A stretch of 64,000 bases of DNA from Chitinophaga sp. MM2321 (GCF_964033635.1 NZ_OZ035533.1:2604001-2668000); one strand, 5' to 3'. Counted from the first letter of the stretch, positions 18,435 to 27,501 are shown. A program made the numbers and translations. Notes: a model not told the origin generated them from the sequence alone.

Positions 18435-19596
18435 GCTGCAATTTTAGTTTATTCAGTTTCCGCTGAAAAAAGAAGATCGCCAGCGGCAGGGTGATGATCA
18501 CGAATAATAACATGAGCCCCATTTCGCGGTAAACGAAGCGCAGGGGTAGTTCCATAAAATACACTTTAACAAATGCATCCAGGAAAGGTGTAAAGGGCAT
18601 GATCATCGCATAGTATTGATCATACCAGGGCATGCCCCAGCGGGGAAACGTAAAGCCGCTGAATACAAACGCCGGCGAGGTATAGAACAGGCCCAGGTCA
18701 CAGGCTATCATCACATCATCTACGATCGCCGAAACCATGGTGCCGATACTGATACAGGCCAGCAGCAGTAATGTAAAAATGAAGAACAGTCCCCAGGAGG
18801 AGCCGATGATGCCCCCGCCAAAAATGGGAAAGATGATACAGGTAACCAGGATATAATTGAGCCAGCCAACGCTCAGATGCGCCAAAGCCTTACCTGTTAT
18901 GGCATTGGAGGCAGAGCCGTTTGCCAGTGTATACAGCTCCGTTAGGGTGCCTGTTTTACTTTCATAGTTCAGCACCAGGATAGCCACCATGATCACCATC
19001 ATTTGTAAGGCCACGGCTATCAGTCCTGGCGCCAGGTATTGCTGGTAATCATACTGCGGATTGTACAACATAAAAGAATGCAGCTTCACCGGCATCACCA
19101 GTGCCATGGCCTTTCCTGCGGGCATGCCTGTTTTTACCAGCTTCTGCAACTGTACTCCGGCGCCGGCGGTTATCAATACCTGGGCGGCATCTTTATAAAT
19201 TAATTTCGCAGTAACCACCGCGGCTGTATTTGTATACACCGTGATATAAACCGGTTGCCTGCTTTTAATATGTTCATCCATGCGGCGGGGGAAATGCACG
19301 GCTGCCGCCACTACCCCACTTTTCATCATAGCTTCCAACTCCGCCTGGCTGTTTACCTGTTGTGTGATGTGAATACTTTCCGTTTGTTCCAGCATAAACA
19401 TAAACTGCCGCGACAAAGGTGAGCGCGCCTCGTCCCATATAGCAACAGGCAGGTCTTTTGCGAACTTCCCGTTATAGATGTAGGCATATAAAAAACATAC
19501 GATAACCGGCAATACCAGCAATACCAGGTAATGCACCGGAAGCGTCAGTATCCGCTTCCATTCGCGCACAGTGATCTTGAGTATGGAACGCATCAT
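18427..19596 (-). CDS. ABC-2 type permease (first subunit)
   Basis: This 389-residue paralogue of the downstream permease has the same topology: an N-terminal helix (LVLLVLPVIVCFLYAYIY), an extracytoplasmic domain to about residue 175, and a helical C-terminal block (VALQMMVIMVAILVL onward). The two probably form a heterodimer. Its start ATG overlaps the TGA of the upstream HlyD gene by four bases (ATGA), and its end overlaps the next permease, so the three genes are translationally coupled. Confidence 0.88.
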   Translation of the reverse strand: MMRSILKITVREWKRILTLPVHYLVLLVLPVIVCFLYAYIYNGKFAKDLPVAIWDEARSPLSRQFMFMLEQTESIHITQQVNSQAELEAMMKSGVVAAAVHFPRRMDEHIKSRQPVYITVYTNTAAVVTAKLIYKDAAQVLITAGAGVQLQKLVKTGMPAGKAMALVMPVKLHSFMLYNPQYDYQQYLAPGLIAVALQMMVIMVAILVLNYESKTGTLTELYTLANGSASNAITGKALAHLSVGWLNYILVTCIIFPIFGGGIIGSSWGLFFIFTLLLLACISIGTMVSAIVDDVMIACDLGLFYTSPAFVFSGFTFPRWGMPWYDQYYAMIMPFTPFLDAFVKVYFMELPLRFVYREMGLMLLFVIITLPLAIFFFQRKLNKLKLQHA

Positions 19597-20582
19597 GGCA
19601 TTTGCATGGAGGCCGTCATACCGGGGCGCAATCCCTGCAAGGCCGACTGGTTAACGGGTTTACAATCCACTGTAAAAGTGCGCAGTTCAAATTTCCCTTT
19701 TTCTTTTACCGGTACCCAATTGGCGAAAGTGAGCGATGGCGATACTTTAGCTACCACGGCTTCAAATTTCTCTGGTACACAGCCGGGCACCTGCATCTGT
19801 ACGCGGGCGCCTGCCGGCAGCTTATCCATCTGGTCCTGCCGGATATTGAAGCGCATATGGTAGGTATCCGGTTTTTGCAGGGTCATGAGCGGATAACCAA
19901 TGGCTACGATCTCTCCCTCTTCTATTACCATGGAAGAAATAATACCATCTGCAGGTGCATGGATGTAAGTATTGTCCGACAGGGCTTTGGTGAGGGCGTA
20001 TCCTTCCTGCGCCTGTTTCAGAATGGCAGCAGCGGCGGTCAGCATTTCCGGACGGGTGCCTTGTTTGAGCATGTCCATATTGAGTTTGGCCGTTTCCATT
20101 TCTTTTTTCGCTGCCTGCAATTTGAAATATACCAGGTCTTTTTCCTGTCCTGAAATCACTTCATCGCTGAACAGGTTTTCCATCCGCTGATATGTTTTTT
20201 GCATCAAGGCATATTGTTCCTGGGTGATGTTGTAGAGGTTGTCGGCTGCTTTGATGGCTTCGGGCCGCGCTCCTTTTTCCAGGAGTTGTAATTGGCTCTG
20301 TGCCGCTTCAATGGCAGCGAGCGCCTGGTTTTTGATAGCATTTATTTCGGTAGAACGGAGTACACCCAGCAGTTGCCCCTTTTTTACGGTATCTCCCTGC
20401 TGTACCAGCAGGCTATCCAGTCTGCCGGGAAATTCTGCCGCTACGTCTACATAGTCTGCGTCCACCATTCCCAGCACGGTGTTTTCTGCGGGGGCTGGCT
20501 TCTTTATAAAAAATATCAATGCTATGATCAATATAACGATGGGGATCAGCAGTGCCCAATAATTTTTAAAAACGGCTCTCAT
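19593..20582 (-). CDS. HlyD/MFP family periplasmic adaptor
   Basis: The protein has 329 residues. It has one N-terminal membrane anchor (IPIVILIIALIFFI), a biotinyl-lipoyl-like half (YVDVAAEFPGRLDSLLVQQG), a long alpha-helical hairpin (about 75-190, rich in A, Q, E and K) and a beta-barrel region (PADGIISSMVIEEGEIVAIG). It links inner-membrane permeases to the TolC-type channel encoded just upstream (13-base gap). The layout resembles YhiI/YbhG-type adaptors of ABC-2 exporters. Confidence 0.92.
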   Translation of the reverse strand: MRAVFKNYWALLIPIVILIIALIFFIKKPAPAENTVLGMVDADYVDVAAEFPGRLDSLLVQQGDTVKKGQLLGVLRSTEINAIKNQALAAIEAAQSQLQLLEKGARPEAIKAADNLYNITQEQYALMQKTYQRMENLFSDEVISGQEKDLVYFKLQAAKKEMETAKLNMDMLKQGTRPEMLTAAAAILKQAQEGYALTKALSDNTYIHAPADGIISSMVIEEGEIVAIGYPLMTLQKPDTYHMRFNIRQDQMDKLPAGARVQMQVPGCVPEKFEAVVAKVSPSLTFANWVPVKEKGKFELRTFTVDCKPVNQSALQGLRPGMTASMQMP

Positions 20583-20595
20583 GTATTTTACCGGT

Positions 20596-22050
20596 TTAGT
20601 TGTTAACGTAAGTGGCGAATTGTTCCGGTGTACCTACAATATTCCAGTATTCTGCCAATGCCAGGTAGTAGCCCAGTACGGCGGTATAGTAGACCTTTTG
20701 CATTTCTTCTTCCAATAACAGGGCGTCGTTTACATCTTTAACAGACGATAGTTGATTCTGCATACGATCATTCACCAGGGTGGTTGTGAGCTGCGCCTGT
20801 TGCCGGGCACTATCCAGGGAAGCCACTTCATTTTGCAGCGCCGTTAATTTGTTCATGGCTACACGTAGTTGCAGTTCCAGCGATGTCTTTGTATTCTCAG
20901 CCGCCATCTTTGCTTCTTCCACCAATACTTTACTGGCTTTGGAACGTTTGTTACGCGCAAAGCCGTCAAACAGCGTCCATTGCATTTCCACGCCTACCAG
21001 CCATGGTGGTATGGTTACAGGTAAGTCTTTCTGATATAGCGACAGATTTCCGATAGCGAAGATATTAGGGAGAGATAAAGAGCGTGTAGCCTTCACCGCT
21101 ACCTGGGCCAGGTCAGTTTTACTCTGAACAAGGTGATAGGTAGGATTATTCATCCAGGGGTTATTTTCAGTAGTCGTGGTGACGGCGGTATTTTCATATT
21201 GTAAAGTGTCGTTGATGCTGATGGGCGCATCAATTGATTGTCCTAACAGGTGATTCATTTCCAGTAAGGCATTTTGTTTTTCGAGTTCCAGGTTGCTGTA
21301 CCGGTTAGTGGCCTGTGTATAGGAAACCCGTGCCCAGTTGAGCAGGTACGGCGGCAGGATCTGGTTATCTTTCAATGAAGTGGCGTAATCACGGTTTTTG
21401 CGGAATGCAGCTACGATCACGGCTTCATGTGCCATGATGGTGTTGAGGTACATAATGCGCAGGTATTGGGCGCTGATTAAAAAGTACAACCCTTTTTCCA
21501 CTACCTGTTGGTTGAATTGTCCTGATACCACCTGCGAGCGCGCCAGGTCCTGTACCGCAGTGATCTTGCCACCCAGGTAGATCGGTTGCCTGATGCCGAT
21601 GCCTGCCGTAAAATAGGATTGTTTACTAAGCGCAGGATTGTAATCAGGATAGAAGGCGTTGATCAGTCTTTTGGTGGAATTGGAGATCACATCCTGTACG
21701 CCCTGGGGTAGCGGCTGCCCGGTTATCTGCTGATAAACGGTGTTGGCTGTATTGGCGCTCTGTGCGGCAGATCCTTCAACCACGCCATCTTTTACCTGCT
21801 GCAAATTTATTTCCAACGGTTTGCCCAGGTAGTTATATCCCGCCAGTAAATCCACTTTCGGATAATAAGAACGATTTTCCGCCTGCAGGGAATATTCCCG
21901 TGCCTGCAGGGAGCGTTCCGCCTGCTTTACCAGCGTGTTTCCCTGTTTGGCTAGTTGGTAACATTCCTTTAGAGTCAACTGTTTTCCGTGCTCCTGTGCT
22001 GCTACAAACATCGCTGGCAGTAAGAGTGTTATTAACAGGAAATATTTCAT
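20596..22050 (-). CDS. TolC family outer-membrane efflux channel
   Basis: This outer-membrane factor of about 484 residues has a signal peptide ending FVAAQ and the duplicated TolC repeat: LTLKECYQLAKQGNTLVKQAE near the N terminus and a second helical hairpin rich in Gln, Asn and Leu after about residue 290. I start at ATG 22050, which gives a clean signal peptide; the frame continues 15 codons upstream without a plausible leader. It is the first gene of a four-gene exporter operon with an HlyD adaptor and two ABC-2 permeases. Confidence 0.93.
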   Translation of the reverse strand: MKYFLLITLLLPAMFVAAQEHGKQLTLKECYQLAKQGNTLVKQAERSLQAREYSLQAENRSYYPKVDLLAGYNYLGKPLEINLQQVKDGVVEGSAAQSANTANTVYQQITGQPLPQGVQDVISNSTKRLINAFYPDYNPALSKQSYFTAGIGIRQPIYLGGKITAVQDLARSQVVSGQFNQQVVEKGLYFLISAQYLRIMYLNTIMAHEAVIVAAFRKNRDYATSLKDNQILPPYLLNWARVSYTQATNRYSNLELEKQNALLEMNHLLGQSIDAPISINDTLQYENTAVTTTTENNPWMNNPTYHLVQSKTDLAQVAVKATRSLSLPNIFAIGNLSLYQKDLPVTIPPWLVGVEMQWTLFDGFARNKRSKASKVLVEEAKMAAENTKTSLELQLRVAMNKLTALQNEVASLDSARQQAQLTTTLVNDRMQNQLSSVKDVNDALLLEEEMQKVYYTAVLGYYLALAEYWNIVGTPEQFATYVNN

Positions 22051-22355
22051 ACGGATATCATTTCGTACGGTTATCCTTACCGGATACCTACGCAACTAAA
22101 CAATTTTTCATGCCTAATGTTTATAGTATTTAAAAAAAATTAAACATCATATCACCACTTATTCATCACTTTAAATTCATTATCTTTAGTTGCTCCCGTA
22201 AATAGTACATCATTAAGTTTATTTTATCCATTTCCAGTCATCCCGTATTGTGTGATATTTGCTGGGTGTTTGCAACAATGCTTTAAGTAAACCGGTTACC
22301 AATAATACTTTCACCCGAATCTATTTTAATCGTTCATCATAAAAAAACTATCATT
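22051..22355. other. Intergenic region between divergent tolC-like and yceI-like genes
   Basis: This AT-rich gap of 305 bases lies between divergent genes and must hold promoters for both. TATCTTTA at 22181-22188 resembles a -7 element for the plus strand, but no matching -33 TTG was found at the right distance. No RNA gene or ORF was recognised. Confidence 0.5.
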
Positions 22356-22889
22356 ATGGCAAAGCAACAATGGGTATCAGACGCTGACCACTGCGAGCTT
22401 GGATTCAGGATCAGACACCTGATGATTACCAATATCAATGGCAAATTCAATAGCTTCCAGGTAGCCGCCGAAACGGAGGAAGAAGATTTTATGACTGCAA
22501 AAGCAACAGCTACCATTGACGTGGATTCTATTTCCACAGGTAATGCTCAACGGGATGAACATCTTCGCTCCCCTGATTTTTTTGATGTAAACAAATACCG
22601 GAACATCACGTTTGTTACCACCAAATATGAGAATATAGATAATGATGGTTCCTATACATTATACGGCGATCTGACGATCCGGGATGTAACCAAAAACATT
22701 AAATTGGACGTAGAATTCGGCGGGGTGGTAAAAGACCCCTGGGGCAATACGAAAGCGGGTTTCACTGTCAACGGTAAAATTAACCGTAAAGATTTCGGAT
22801 TGAACTGGAATACAATTACCGAAAGCGGCGGCCTGTTGGTGGGTGACGATGTAAAAATAACATGTGAAGTACAGCTAATCAAGAAATAA
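22356..22889 (+). CDS. YceI family lipid-binding-like protein
   Basis: This protein of 177 residues covers a full YceI domain: WVSDADHCELGFRIRHLMI at the start, then DEHLRSPDFFDVNKYRNITF and LTIRDVTKNIKLDVEFGG. YceI proteins are lipocalin-like beta-barrels binding polyprenoids or amphiphiles. Unlike E. coli YceI there is no signal peptide, so this copy is probably cytoplasmic. A hairpin follows it, separating it from the downstream stress operon. Confidence 0.92.
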   Translation: MAKQQWVSDADHCELGFRIRHLMITNINGKFNSFQVAAETEEEDFMTAKATATIDVDSISTGNAQRDEHLRSPDFFDVNKYRNITFVTTKYENIDNDGSYTLYGDLTIRDVTKNIKLDVEFGGVVKDPWGNTKAGFTVNGKINRKDFGLNWNTITESGGLLVGDDVKITCEVQLIKK

Positions 22890-22898
22890 ACCGTCTTT

Positions 22899-22937
22899 AA
22901 CCGTTAGCTTTCAATGATCTGCTGAAAGCTAACGGTT
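22899..22937 (+). terminator. Hairpin terminator after the YceI gene
   Basis: Arms 22899-22913 and 22923-22937 are exact 15-bp reverse complements around a 9-base loop, with a short T-rich tail (ATTTC). It lies 20 bases before the next start codon. Confidence 0.7.
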
Positions 22938-22956
22938 ATTTCAATAAACCAGCATT

Positions 22957-23892
22957 ATGGACAATGCAATAACCGGCCTGCATCATATCACTGCCATTTC
23001 CGGCAATGCCAAACGGAATTTTGATTTTTATACAAGGGTTATGGGCCTTCGTTTTGTAAAGAAGACCGTGAATTTTGACGACCCTCATACGTATCATTTT
23101 TATTATGGAGATGAAACCGGATCTCCTGGTACGATCCTTACCTTCTTTCCCTGGGAAGATATTATGGCCGGCCGTCGCGGTACCCATATGGCCACAGAAA
23201 TAGGATACGCCATACCTGAAGGCAGTATCGATTTCTGGCAAAAACGGCTGGAAGCAGAGAACATCATTTACAATAAACCATCCGCTAAATTCGGGGAGGT
23301 ATACCTCACTTTCCTGGACCCCGACGGACTAAAAGTGGAACTGACAGTTCCAGAGAAACCTGATCCCCGCAAGCCCTGGGAAACAGCTGCCGTCACAGCA
23401 GCCAATGCTACCCGCGGATTTCATCATGTAACACTTACCCTGGATGATATTCAGCCTACGGCTGATCTGCTGGTATCTGTATTCGGGTATCAGCTGATCA
23501 AGCATAAGGAAAACAGGTACCGTTTTGCCAGTCCTGCGGGCGAAACCGGCACCTATGTAGACCTGGTGGAAGCCAAAGGCGAACCACGCGGTCATGTAGC
23601 CGGTGGCAGCGTGCATCATATTGCCTTCCGGATGAAAGACGATGCTATGCAAATGTATTACCGCGAAAAACTGGAAGCATTAGGACTCAATGCCACACCA
23701 CAACTGGACCGTAAATATTTCCGGTCTGTTTATTTCCGGGAACCGGGCGGCGTATTATTTGAACTGGCTACAGACATTCCCGGCTTTACAGTAGATGAAC
23801 CGGTAGCGGAACTAGGCACCCACCTGATGTTGCCCGAACAATATGAACCACAACGCGCAGAGATAGAAAAAAAATTAATTAAACTGGATTAA
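22957..23892 (+). CDS. VOC-family ring-cleaving dioxygenase (MhqO/MhqE-like)
   Basis: This 311-residue protein has two paired vicinal-oxygen-chelate modules. Metal-ligand candidates are in ITGLHHITAI (about 5-14), RGFHHVTLTL (about 150-159), GSVHHIAFRM (about 213-222) and the Glu of VLFELATD (about 265). Relatives in Bacillus (MhqA/E/O) help detoxify quinones and other electrophiles and are often encoded next to an MhqD-type hydrolase, as here (the next gene starts one base after this stop). The aromatic substrate is not known. Confidence 0.88.
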   Translation: MDNAITGLHHITAISGNAKRNFDFYTRVMGLRFVKKTVNFDDPHTYHFYYGDETGSPGTILTFFPWEDIMAGRRGTHMATEIGYAIPEGSIDFWQKRLEAENIIYNKPSAKFGEVYLTFLDPDGLKVELTVPEKPDPRKPWETAAVTAANATRGFHHVTLTLDDIQPTADLLVSVFGYQLIKHKENRYRFASPAGETGTYVDLVEAKGEPRGHVAGGSVHHIAFRMKDDAMQMYYREKLEALGLNATPQLDRKYFRSVYFREPGGVLFELATDIPGFTVDEPVAELGTHLMLPEQYEPQRAEIEKKLIKLD

Positions 23893-23893
23893 G

Positions 23894-24523
23894 ATGGACT
23901 TCAAACCGATGAAGTATGTATACCAACCCGCAGATAACGGGAAGGGACCTACGCTGTTGTTACTGCATGGTACCGGTGGCGACGAACATGACCTTATCCC
24001 GCTGGCATCCCAGCTGGCACCGGGTTACAATATACTGAGCCTGAGAGGCAACGTACAGGAACATGGCATGCCGCGTTTTTTCCGCCGTCTTGGCATGGGT
24101 GTATTTGATGAAGCAGATGTACATTTCAGGACACATGAAATGGTGCATTTTATCAGGGAGCTGGCAACTACAGCGGGCTTTGATGTAAACAATCTCATCG
24201 CAGCTGGTTATTCCAACGGCGCCAATATCGCGGGCGCAACGCTGATCCTTTATCCTGAATTACTGGCGGGCGCTATCCTGTTCCGGCCCATGCAGCCCTT
24301 ACAGGGAATAGAAGATAGTTTTGAAACCACGCGGCAACAGCCGGTTTTCATGAGCTCCGGTACACAGGACGGCACCGTAGACCCTGCCGATACAGCGGCG
24401 TATGCTGCTTTGTTAAGTACCAACGGCTTCCGTGTGAGCAGTTATGAAGTTAATACCGGCCATAATTTATCGCAATCCGATCTTGACCTGGCCAAACAAT
24501 GGATGAAAGATAATTTTCAATAA
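23894..24523 (+). CDS. Alpha/beta hydrolase, MhqD-like carboxylesterase
   Basis: This hydrolase of 209 residues belongs to the phospholipase/carboxylesterase family. It has the HG oxyanion region LLLHGTGGDEHDL (about 22-34), nucleophile elbow AAGYSNGANIAG (Ser near 110), catalytic Asp in GTQDGTVDP and His in NTGHNLS near the end. It starts one base after the dioxygenase stop and is surely co-transcribed. The pairing copies the Bacillus mhq operons, where the enzymes counter quinone and diamide-like electrophile stress. Confidence 0.88.
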   Translation: MDFKPMKYVYQPADNGKGPTLLLLHGTGGDEHDLIPLASQLAPGYNILSLRGNVQEHGMPRFFRRLGMGVFDEADVHFRTHEMVHFIRELATTAGFDVNNLIAAGYSNGANIAGATLILYPELLAGAILFRPMQPLQGIEDSFETTRQQPVFMSSGTQDGTVDPADTAAYAALLSTNGFRVSSYEVNTGHNLSQSDLDLAKQWMKDNFQ

Positions 24524-24537
24524 CCACCTACGCTATT

Positions 24538-24939
24538 ATGGACGAAGAAGTAAAAGTTAGTATTGAAGGAATCCCTTACCAGGTATCGGTATCAGCACGC
24601 GACCACCGCTGGCTGGCAGACGAGCCTACAGATATAAACGGAGGCGATACAGGCCCTAATCCCGGTGAACTGCTACTCAGCAGCCTGGGTGCCTGCACTG
24701 CCATCACGCTGACGATGTATGCTGCCCGCAAAAAGTGGCCACTGGAAAAAGTAGATATAGACCTGCGCTTCAACAGCACCGCGAAACCCACGCCGGATAC
24801 AACGGTGATAGAATGCGTGATTCACCTGACCGGTGAACTGGACGAAGCACAGCGGGCCCGCATCATGGAAATTGCGCACGCCTGCCCTATTCACAAACTA
24901 CTATTGAATCCTATTCAGATCAACACTAAAGAGGATTAA
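24538..24939 (+). CDS. OsmC/Ohr-like peroxiredoxin family protein
   Basis: The protein has 133 residues. The two redox Cys of the OsmC fold are visible in LGACTAITLTMYA (about 59) and AHACPIHKLL (about 122), with the Arg-containing N-terminal strand HRWLADEPTDINGG. OsmC/Ohr proteins reduce organic hydroperoxides. It fits the redox theme of the operon and lies 14 bases after the hydrolase and one base before the next ATG. Confidence 0.92.
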   Translation: MDEEVKVSIEGIPYQVSVSARDHRWLADEPTDINGGDTGPNPGELLLSSLGACTAITLTMYAARKKWPLEKVDIDLRFNSTAKPTPDTTVIECVIHLTGELDEAQRARIMEIAHACPIHKLLLNPIQINTKED

Positions 24940-24940
24940 T

Positions 24941-25198
24941 ATGAAAGACATCACAAAAAAATATACCAACGGGGAAGTAACCATCGTATGGCAACCCGTT
25001 ATGTGCATCCACTCTGAAATGTGCTTCCATGGCCTTCCTGAAGTATTTAATCCAAACGAAAAACCATGGATCAATGCCACAGGCAGTACCACAAAGCAGA
25101 TAGTGGACCAGGTAAATAAATGTCCGTCCGGTGCACTGAGCTATTTTATGAACAGCGAAAAACCAGCAGATAACCCGGAACAAAAAGACAACCAATAA
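24941..25198 (+). CDS. Divergent 4Fe-4S mono-cluster (Fer4_19) protein
   Basis: This protein of 85 residues has VMCIHSEMCFHGLPEVF (about 23-39) and NKCPSGALSYF (about 65-75), the Cys pattern of the small divergent single-cluster ferredoxin-like family. It probably transfers electrons or acts as a redox sensor for a neighbouring enzyme. It begins one base after the OsmC stop. The acidic/Asn/Gln tail looks disordered. Partner unknown. Confidence 0.85.
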   Translation: MKDITKKYTNGEVTIVWQPVMCIHSEMCFHGLPEVFNPNEKPWINATGSTTKQIVDQVNKCPSGALSYFMNSEKPADNPEQKDNQ

Positions 25199-25209
25199 GA
25201 AGCTATCAT

Positions 25210-25482
25210 ATGGAACTTAACATTCAGCAAAATACAACAAAGCACCAGTTTGAAACGGTGGTAGAAGGGCATACTGCCTTTGTATCCTATACCCTTTTTC
25301 CCGGAGGCATTGCCTACACACATACCGAAGTACCGGCAGCACTGGAGGGTAAAGGGATTGCAGGCCAACTGGCAAAATATGTGCTGGAATATGCCAGGAC
25401 TAATCAGTTGAAAGTGAAACCACTTTGTCCTTACGTGCATGCCTATATGAAAAGGCATCCCGAATACAACGATCTTTTGTAA
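25210..25482 (+). CDS. YjdJ-type small GNAT N-acetyltransferase
   Basis: At 90 residues it matches the minimal GNAT domain. The acetyl-CoA loop EGKGIAGQLAKYVLEYAR (about 49-66) and the C-terminal PLCPYVHAYMKRHPEY (about 73-88) define the family. It is often encoded next to Fer4_19 proteins in other bacteria, as here. The acceptor substrate is unknown. It lies 11 bases downstream of the Fe-S gene, in the same operon. Confidence 0.88.
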   Translation: MELNIQQNTTKHQFETVVEGHTAFVSYTLFPGGIAYTHTEVPAALEGKGIAGQLAKYVLEYARTNQLKVKPLCPYVHAYMKRHPEYNDLL

Positions 25483-25541
25483 GACCGCGAAATAATTTCT
25501 TTCCGGCCTTTTATAATTAACGTGTTATCAAAACGCTGTCT

Positions 25542-26117
25542 ATGCAAATTTTAAAATTCCTGCAACAGCCATGGCATTGGTCGGTAGCGGGTCTTCTTAT
25601 CGGGCTGGTGGTTCCTTTGCTGCTGATATTGGGCAACAAAGTCTTTGGCCTTTCTTCCTCACTCCGGCATATTTGTGCGGCTTGTTTTCCGGCAGACATT
25701 TCCTTTTTTAAATACGACTGGAAAAAAGAAAGCTGGAACCTCGTTTTTGCCGGCGGTATCCTCATTGGTGGCTTTATAGCCGGATCGTTGCTGTACGATC
25801 CGAATGATGTGCAGGTTGCCGCAGCTACGCAGGCGAGGCTCTCCAGCTATGGCATTCATGATTATTCGGCATTGTTGCCACCGGAAATTTTCAACTGGGC
25901 GAACCTCTTCACCTGGAAAGGGCTGATATTTTTTGTGATCGGGGGCTTCCTCGTAGGCTTTGGTACCCGCTATGCCGGCGGCTGCACTTCCGGCCATTCG
26001 ATCATGGGCTTATCTAACCTACAATGGCCTTCGCTGATAGCAACGATCTGTTTTATGGCCGGTGGCATATTCAGTGCCAACGTCATCATTCCATATATCT
26101 TTAAATGCCTGCATTAA
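25542..26117 (+). CDS. YeeE/YedE family sulfur-compound transporter, N-terminal half protein
   Basis: This membrane protein of 191 residues has about five hydrophobic segments and the signature TRYAGGCTSGHSIMGLSN (about 147-164), whose Cys corresponds to the substrate-relaying Cys of YeeE/TsuA thiosulfate transporters. A second Cys pair lies in HICAACFPAD near residue 45. With the next gene it makes a two-part transporter like PmpA/PmpB. It probably imports thiosulfate or a related sulfur species and closes the stress operon. Confidence 0.88.
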   Translation: MQILKFLQQPWHWSVAGLLIGLVVPLLLILGNKVFGLSSSLRHICAACFPADISFFKYDWKKESWNLVFAGGILIGGFIAGSLLYDPNDVQVAAATQARLSSYGIHDYSALLPPEIFNWANLFTWKGLIFFVIGGFLVGFGTRYAGGCTSGHSIMGLSNLQWPSLIATICFMAGGIFSANVIIPYIFKCLH

Positions 26118-26118
26118 A

Positions 26119-26529
26119 ATGAAAAATTTCAAATACTTACTGGTAGGAATCTTATTCGGTATCATCCTGGTTAAATCACAGGTGATCAGCTGGTTCCGGA
26201 TCCAGGAAATGTTCCAGTTCACCGCATTTCATATGTATGGCGTGATCGGCACAGCTGTGATTACAGGAATTATCTCCATACAACTCATCAAAAAATTTAA
26301 GATCAAAACAATTTCCGGTGAGCCTATTGTTATTGCACCGAAAATATTCAGTAAAGGTCAGATCTACGGCGGTTTGCTCTTTGGTATCGGCTGGGCTATC
26401 ACAGGCGCTTGTCCGGGGCCATTGTTTGCACAGATAGGCAGCGGCTTTACCATTGTGGTAATAACACTGTTGAGCGCCATTGCAGGAACCTGGGTGTATG
26501 GCCTGGTGAAAGAGAAACTTCCGCATTAG
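26119..26529 (+). CDS. YeeE/YedE (DUF6691-type) transporter, C-terminal half protein
   Basis: This membrane protein of 136 residues has four hydrophobic segments and the motif WAITGACPGPLFAQIGSG (about 90-107), matching the second Cys-containing repeat of YeeE. ATG 26119 begins one base after the stop of the first half, so the two are translated together. An in-frame ATG at 26062 inside the previous gene is unlikely to be used. Confidence 0.87.
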   Translation: MKNFKYLLVGILFGIILVKSQVISWFRIQEMFQFTAFHMYGVIGTAVITGIISIQLIKKFKIKTISGEPIVIAPKIFSKGQIYGGLLFGIGWAITGACPGPLFAQIGSGFTIVVITLLSAIAGTWVYGLVKEKLPH

Positions 26530-26560
26530 GTGCCGTCAACCTTCCCAAATTATAAAAGTG

Positions 26561-26593
26561 AAACCCCGTTTGGTGCTATACCAAACGGGGTTT
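26561..26593. terminator. Bidirectional terminator between the yeeE pair and the DUF4142 gene
   Basis: Arms 26561-26574 and 26580-26593 are exact 14-bp reverse complements (AAACCCCGTTTGGT) around a 5-base loop. It sits between convergent genes. Confidence 0.85.
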
Positions 26594-26656
26594 CGTCTAT
26601 CTATACAAACATAATTTCCGTCCGCCTGATCATAAAGATCCGGGTTTATACAGGTT

Positions 26657-27223
26657 CTATTTTTTCAATGCGGTTTGAATGGCATTGGCAGAATCCTGGT
26701 GTGTTTTCAATACGGGCAATGTCTTCCCAGCCCAGCTTTTCAGGTCTTGATCCGTAATATCACTGGATGCTTTTTCAAATGCTTTTACATCCTTATTATG
26801 GTCGTCTACCATCATATCGATGTAAGATTTATCGAAGTCCTTTCCTTTCTTTTTTGCCAGGTTGTCCATGTGTTCTTTTTCACTGGTGGCCAGTTCAGCT
26901 GGCAGGGTGATATTCTTTTGTGCTGCCAGTGCTTTAATTTCGTCTTCTGCTCTGCTATGGTCATTTACCATCATGGTAGCGAAGGCTTTCACGCGTGGGT
27001 TCTGTGCTTTTTCCTGCGCCAGTTTTCCCATTTCCACTTCCATCATGCTGCCGTTGGCTGCTTCGACTGCAAATTCTGATGAATTATTGTCTACCGGTTT
27101 CACTACCTCGTTGATGTCCTGTGCAGAGTCTACTGGTTTGTCTTTTTGTGGGTTGGCGTTTCCGCAGGATTGCAACAGCCAGACAGCCAGTAGCGCAGGT
27201 AATATAAAAACAGCTTTTCTCAT
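26657..27223 (-). CDS. DUF4142 lipoprotein
   Basis: This protein of 188 residues begins with a lipoprotein signal (lipobox LLQSC). The mature part is a four-helix ferritin-like DUF4142 domain, with EMGKLAQEKAQNPRVKAFA and VNDHSRAEDEIKALA, then the matching second half MVDDHNKDVKAFEKAS. DUF4142 proteins are common periplasmic lipoproteins in Bacteroidota and Proteobacteria, linked to stress but without a defined activity. It stands alone. Confidence 0.92.
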   Translation of the reverse strand: MRKAVFILPALLAVWLLQSCGNANPQKDKPVDSAQDINEVVKPVDNNSSEFAVEAANGSMMEVEMGKLAQEKAQNPRVKAFATMMVNDHSRAEDEIKALAAQKNITLPAELATSEKEHMDNLAKKKGKDFDKSYIDMMVDDHNKDVKAFEKASSDITDQDLKSWAGKTLPVLKTHQDSANAIQTALKK

Positions 27224-27441
27224 GACTTATAATGTTTTGGGTTTGTAATTGGTTTTCTTACTGACAAAAGGCAAAAAAGGTACCATGAGCGGATACACAA
27301 CGGCAAGGGGTTAAACTTCAGTACAGCAAGGGATATAGAAAATAAGCAGCTCTGCCGGAAGACAAGCAGAACAAGCGTTTCCTTGTAGATTGTTTTCCCC
27401 AGATTGGGTTAATTACAGCAGGATTTTTTAGGAAGATAAAA

Positions 27442-27483
27442 AGCTGTTGTTGACCACATATAAGTATGCAGGCAACAACAGCT
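27442..27483 (-). terminator. Intrinsic terminator of the zinc-ribbon gene
   Basis: AGCTGTTGTTG (27442-27452) pairs exactly with 27473-27483. On the minus strand the stem is followed by TTTTTATCTTCC. Confidence 0.8.
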
Positions 27484-27501
27484 CAACAACTTACTGTTTT
27501 A

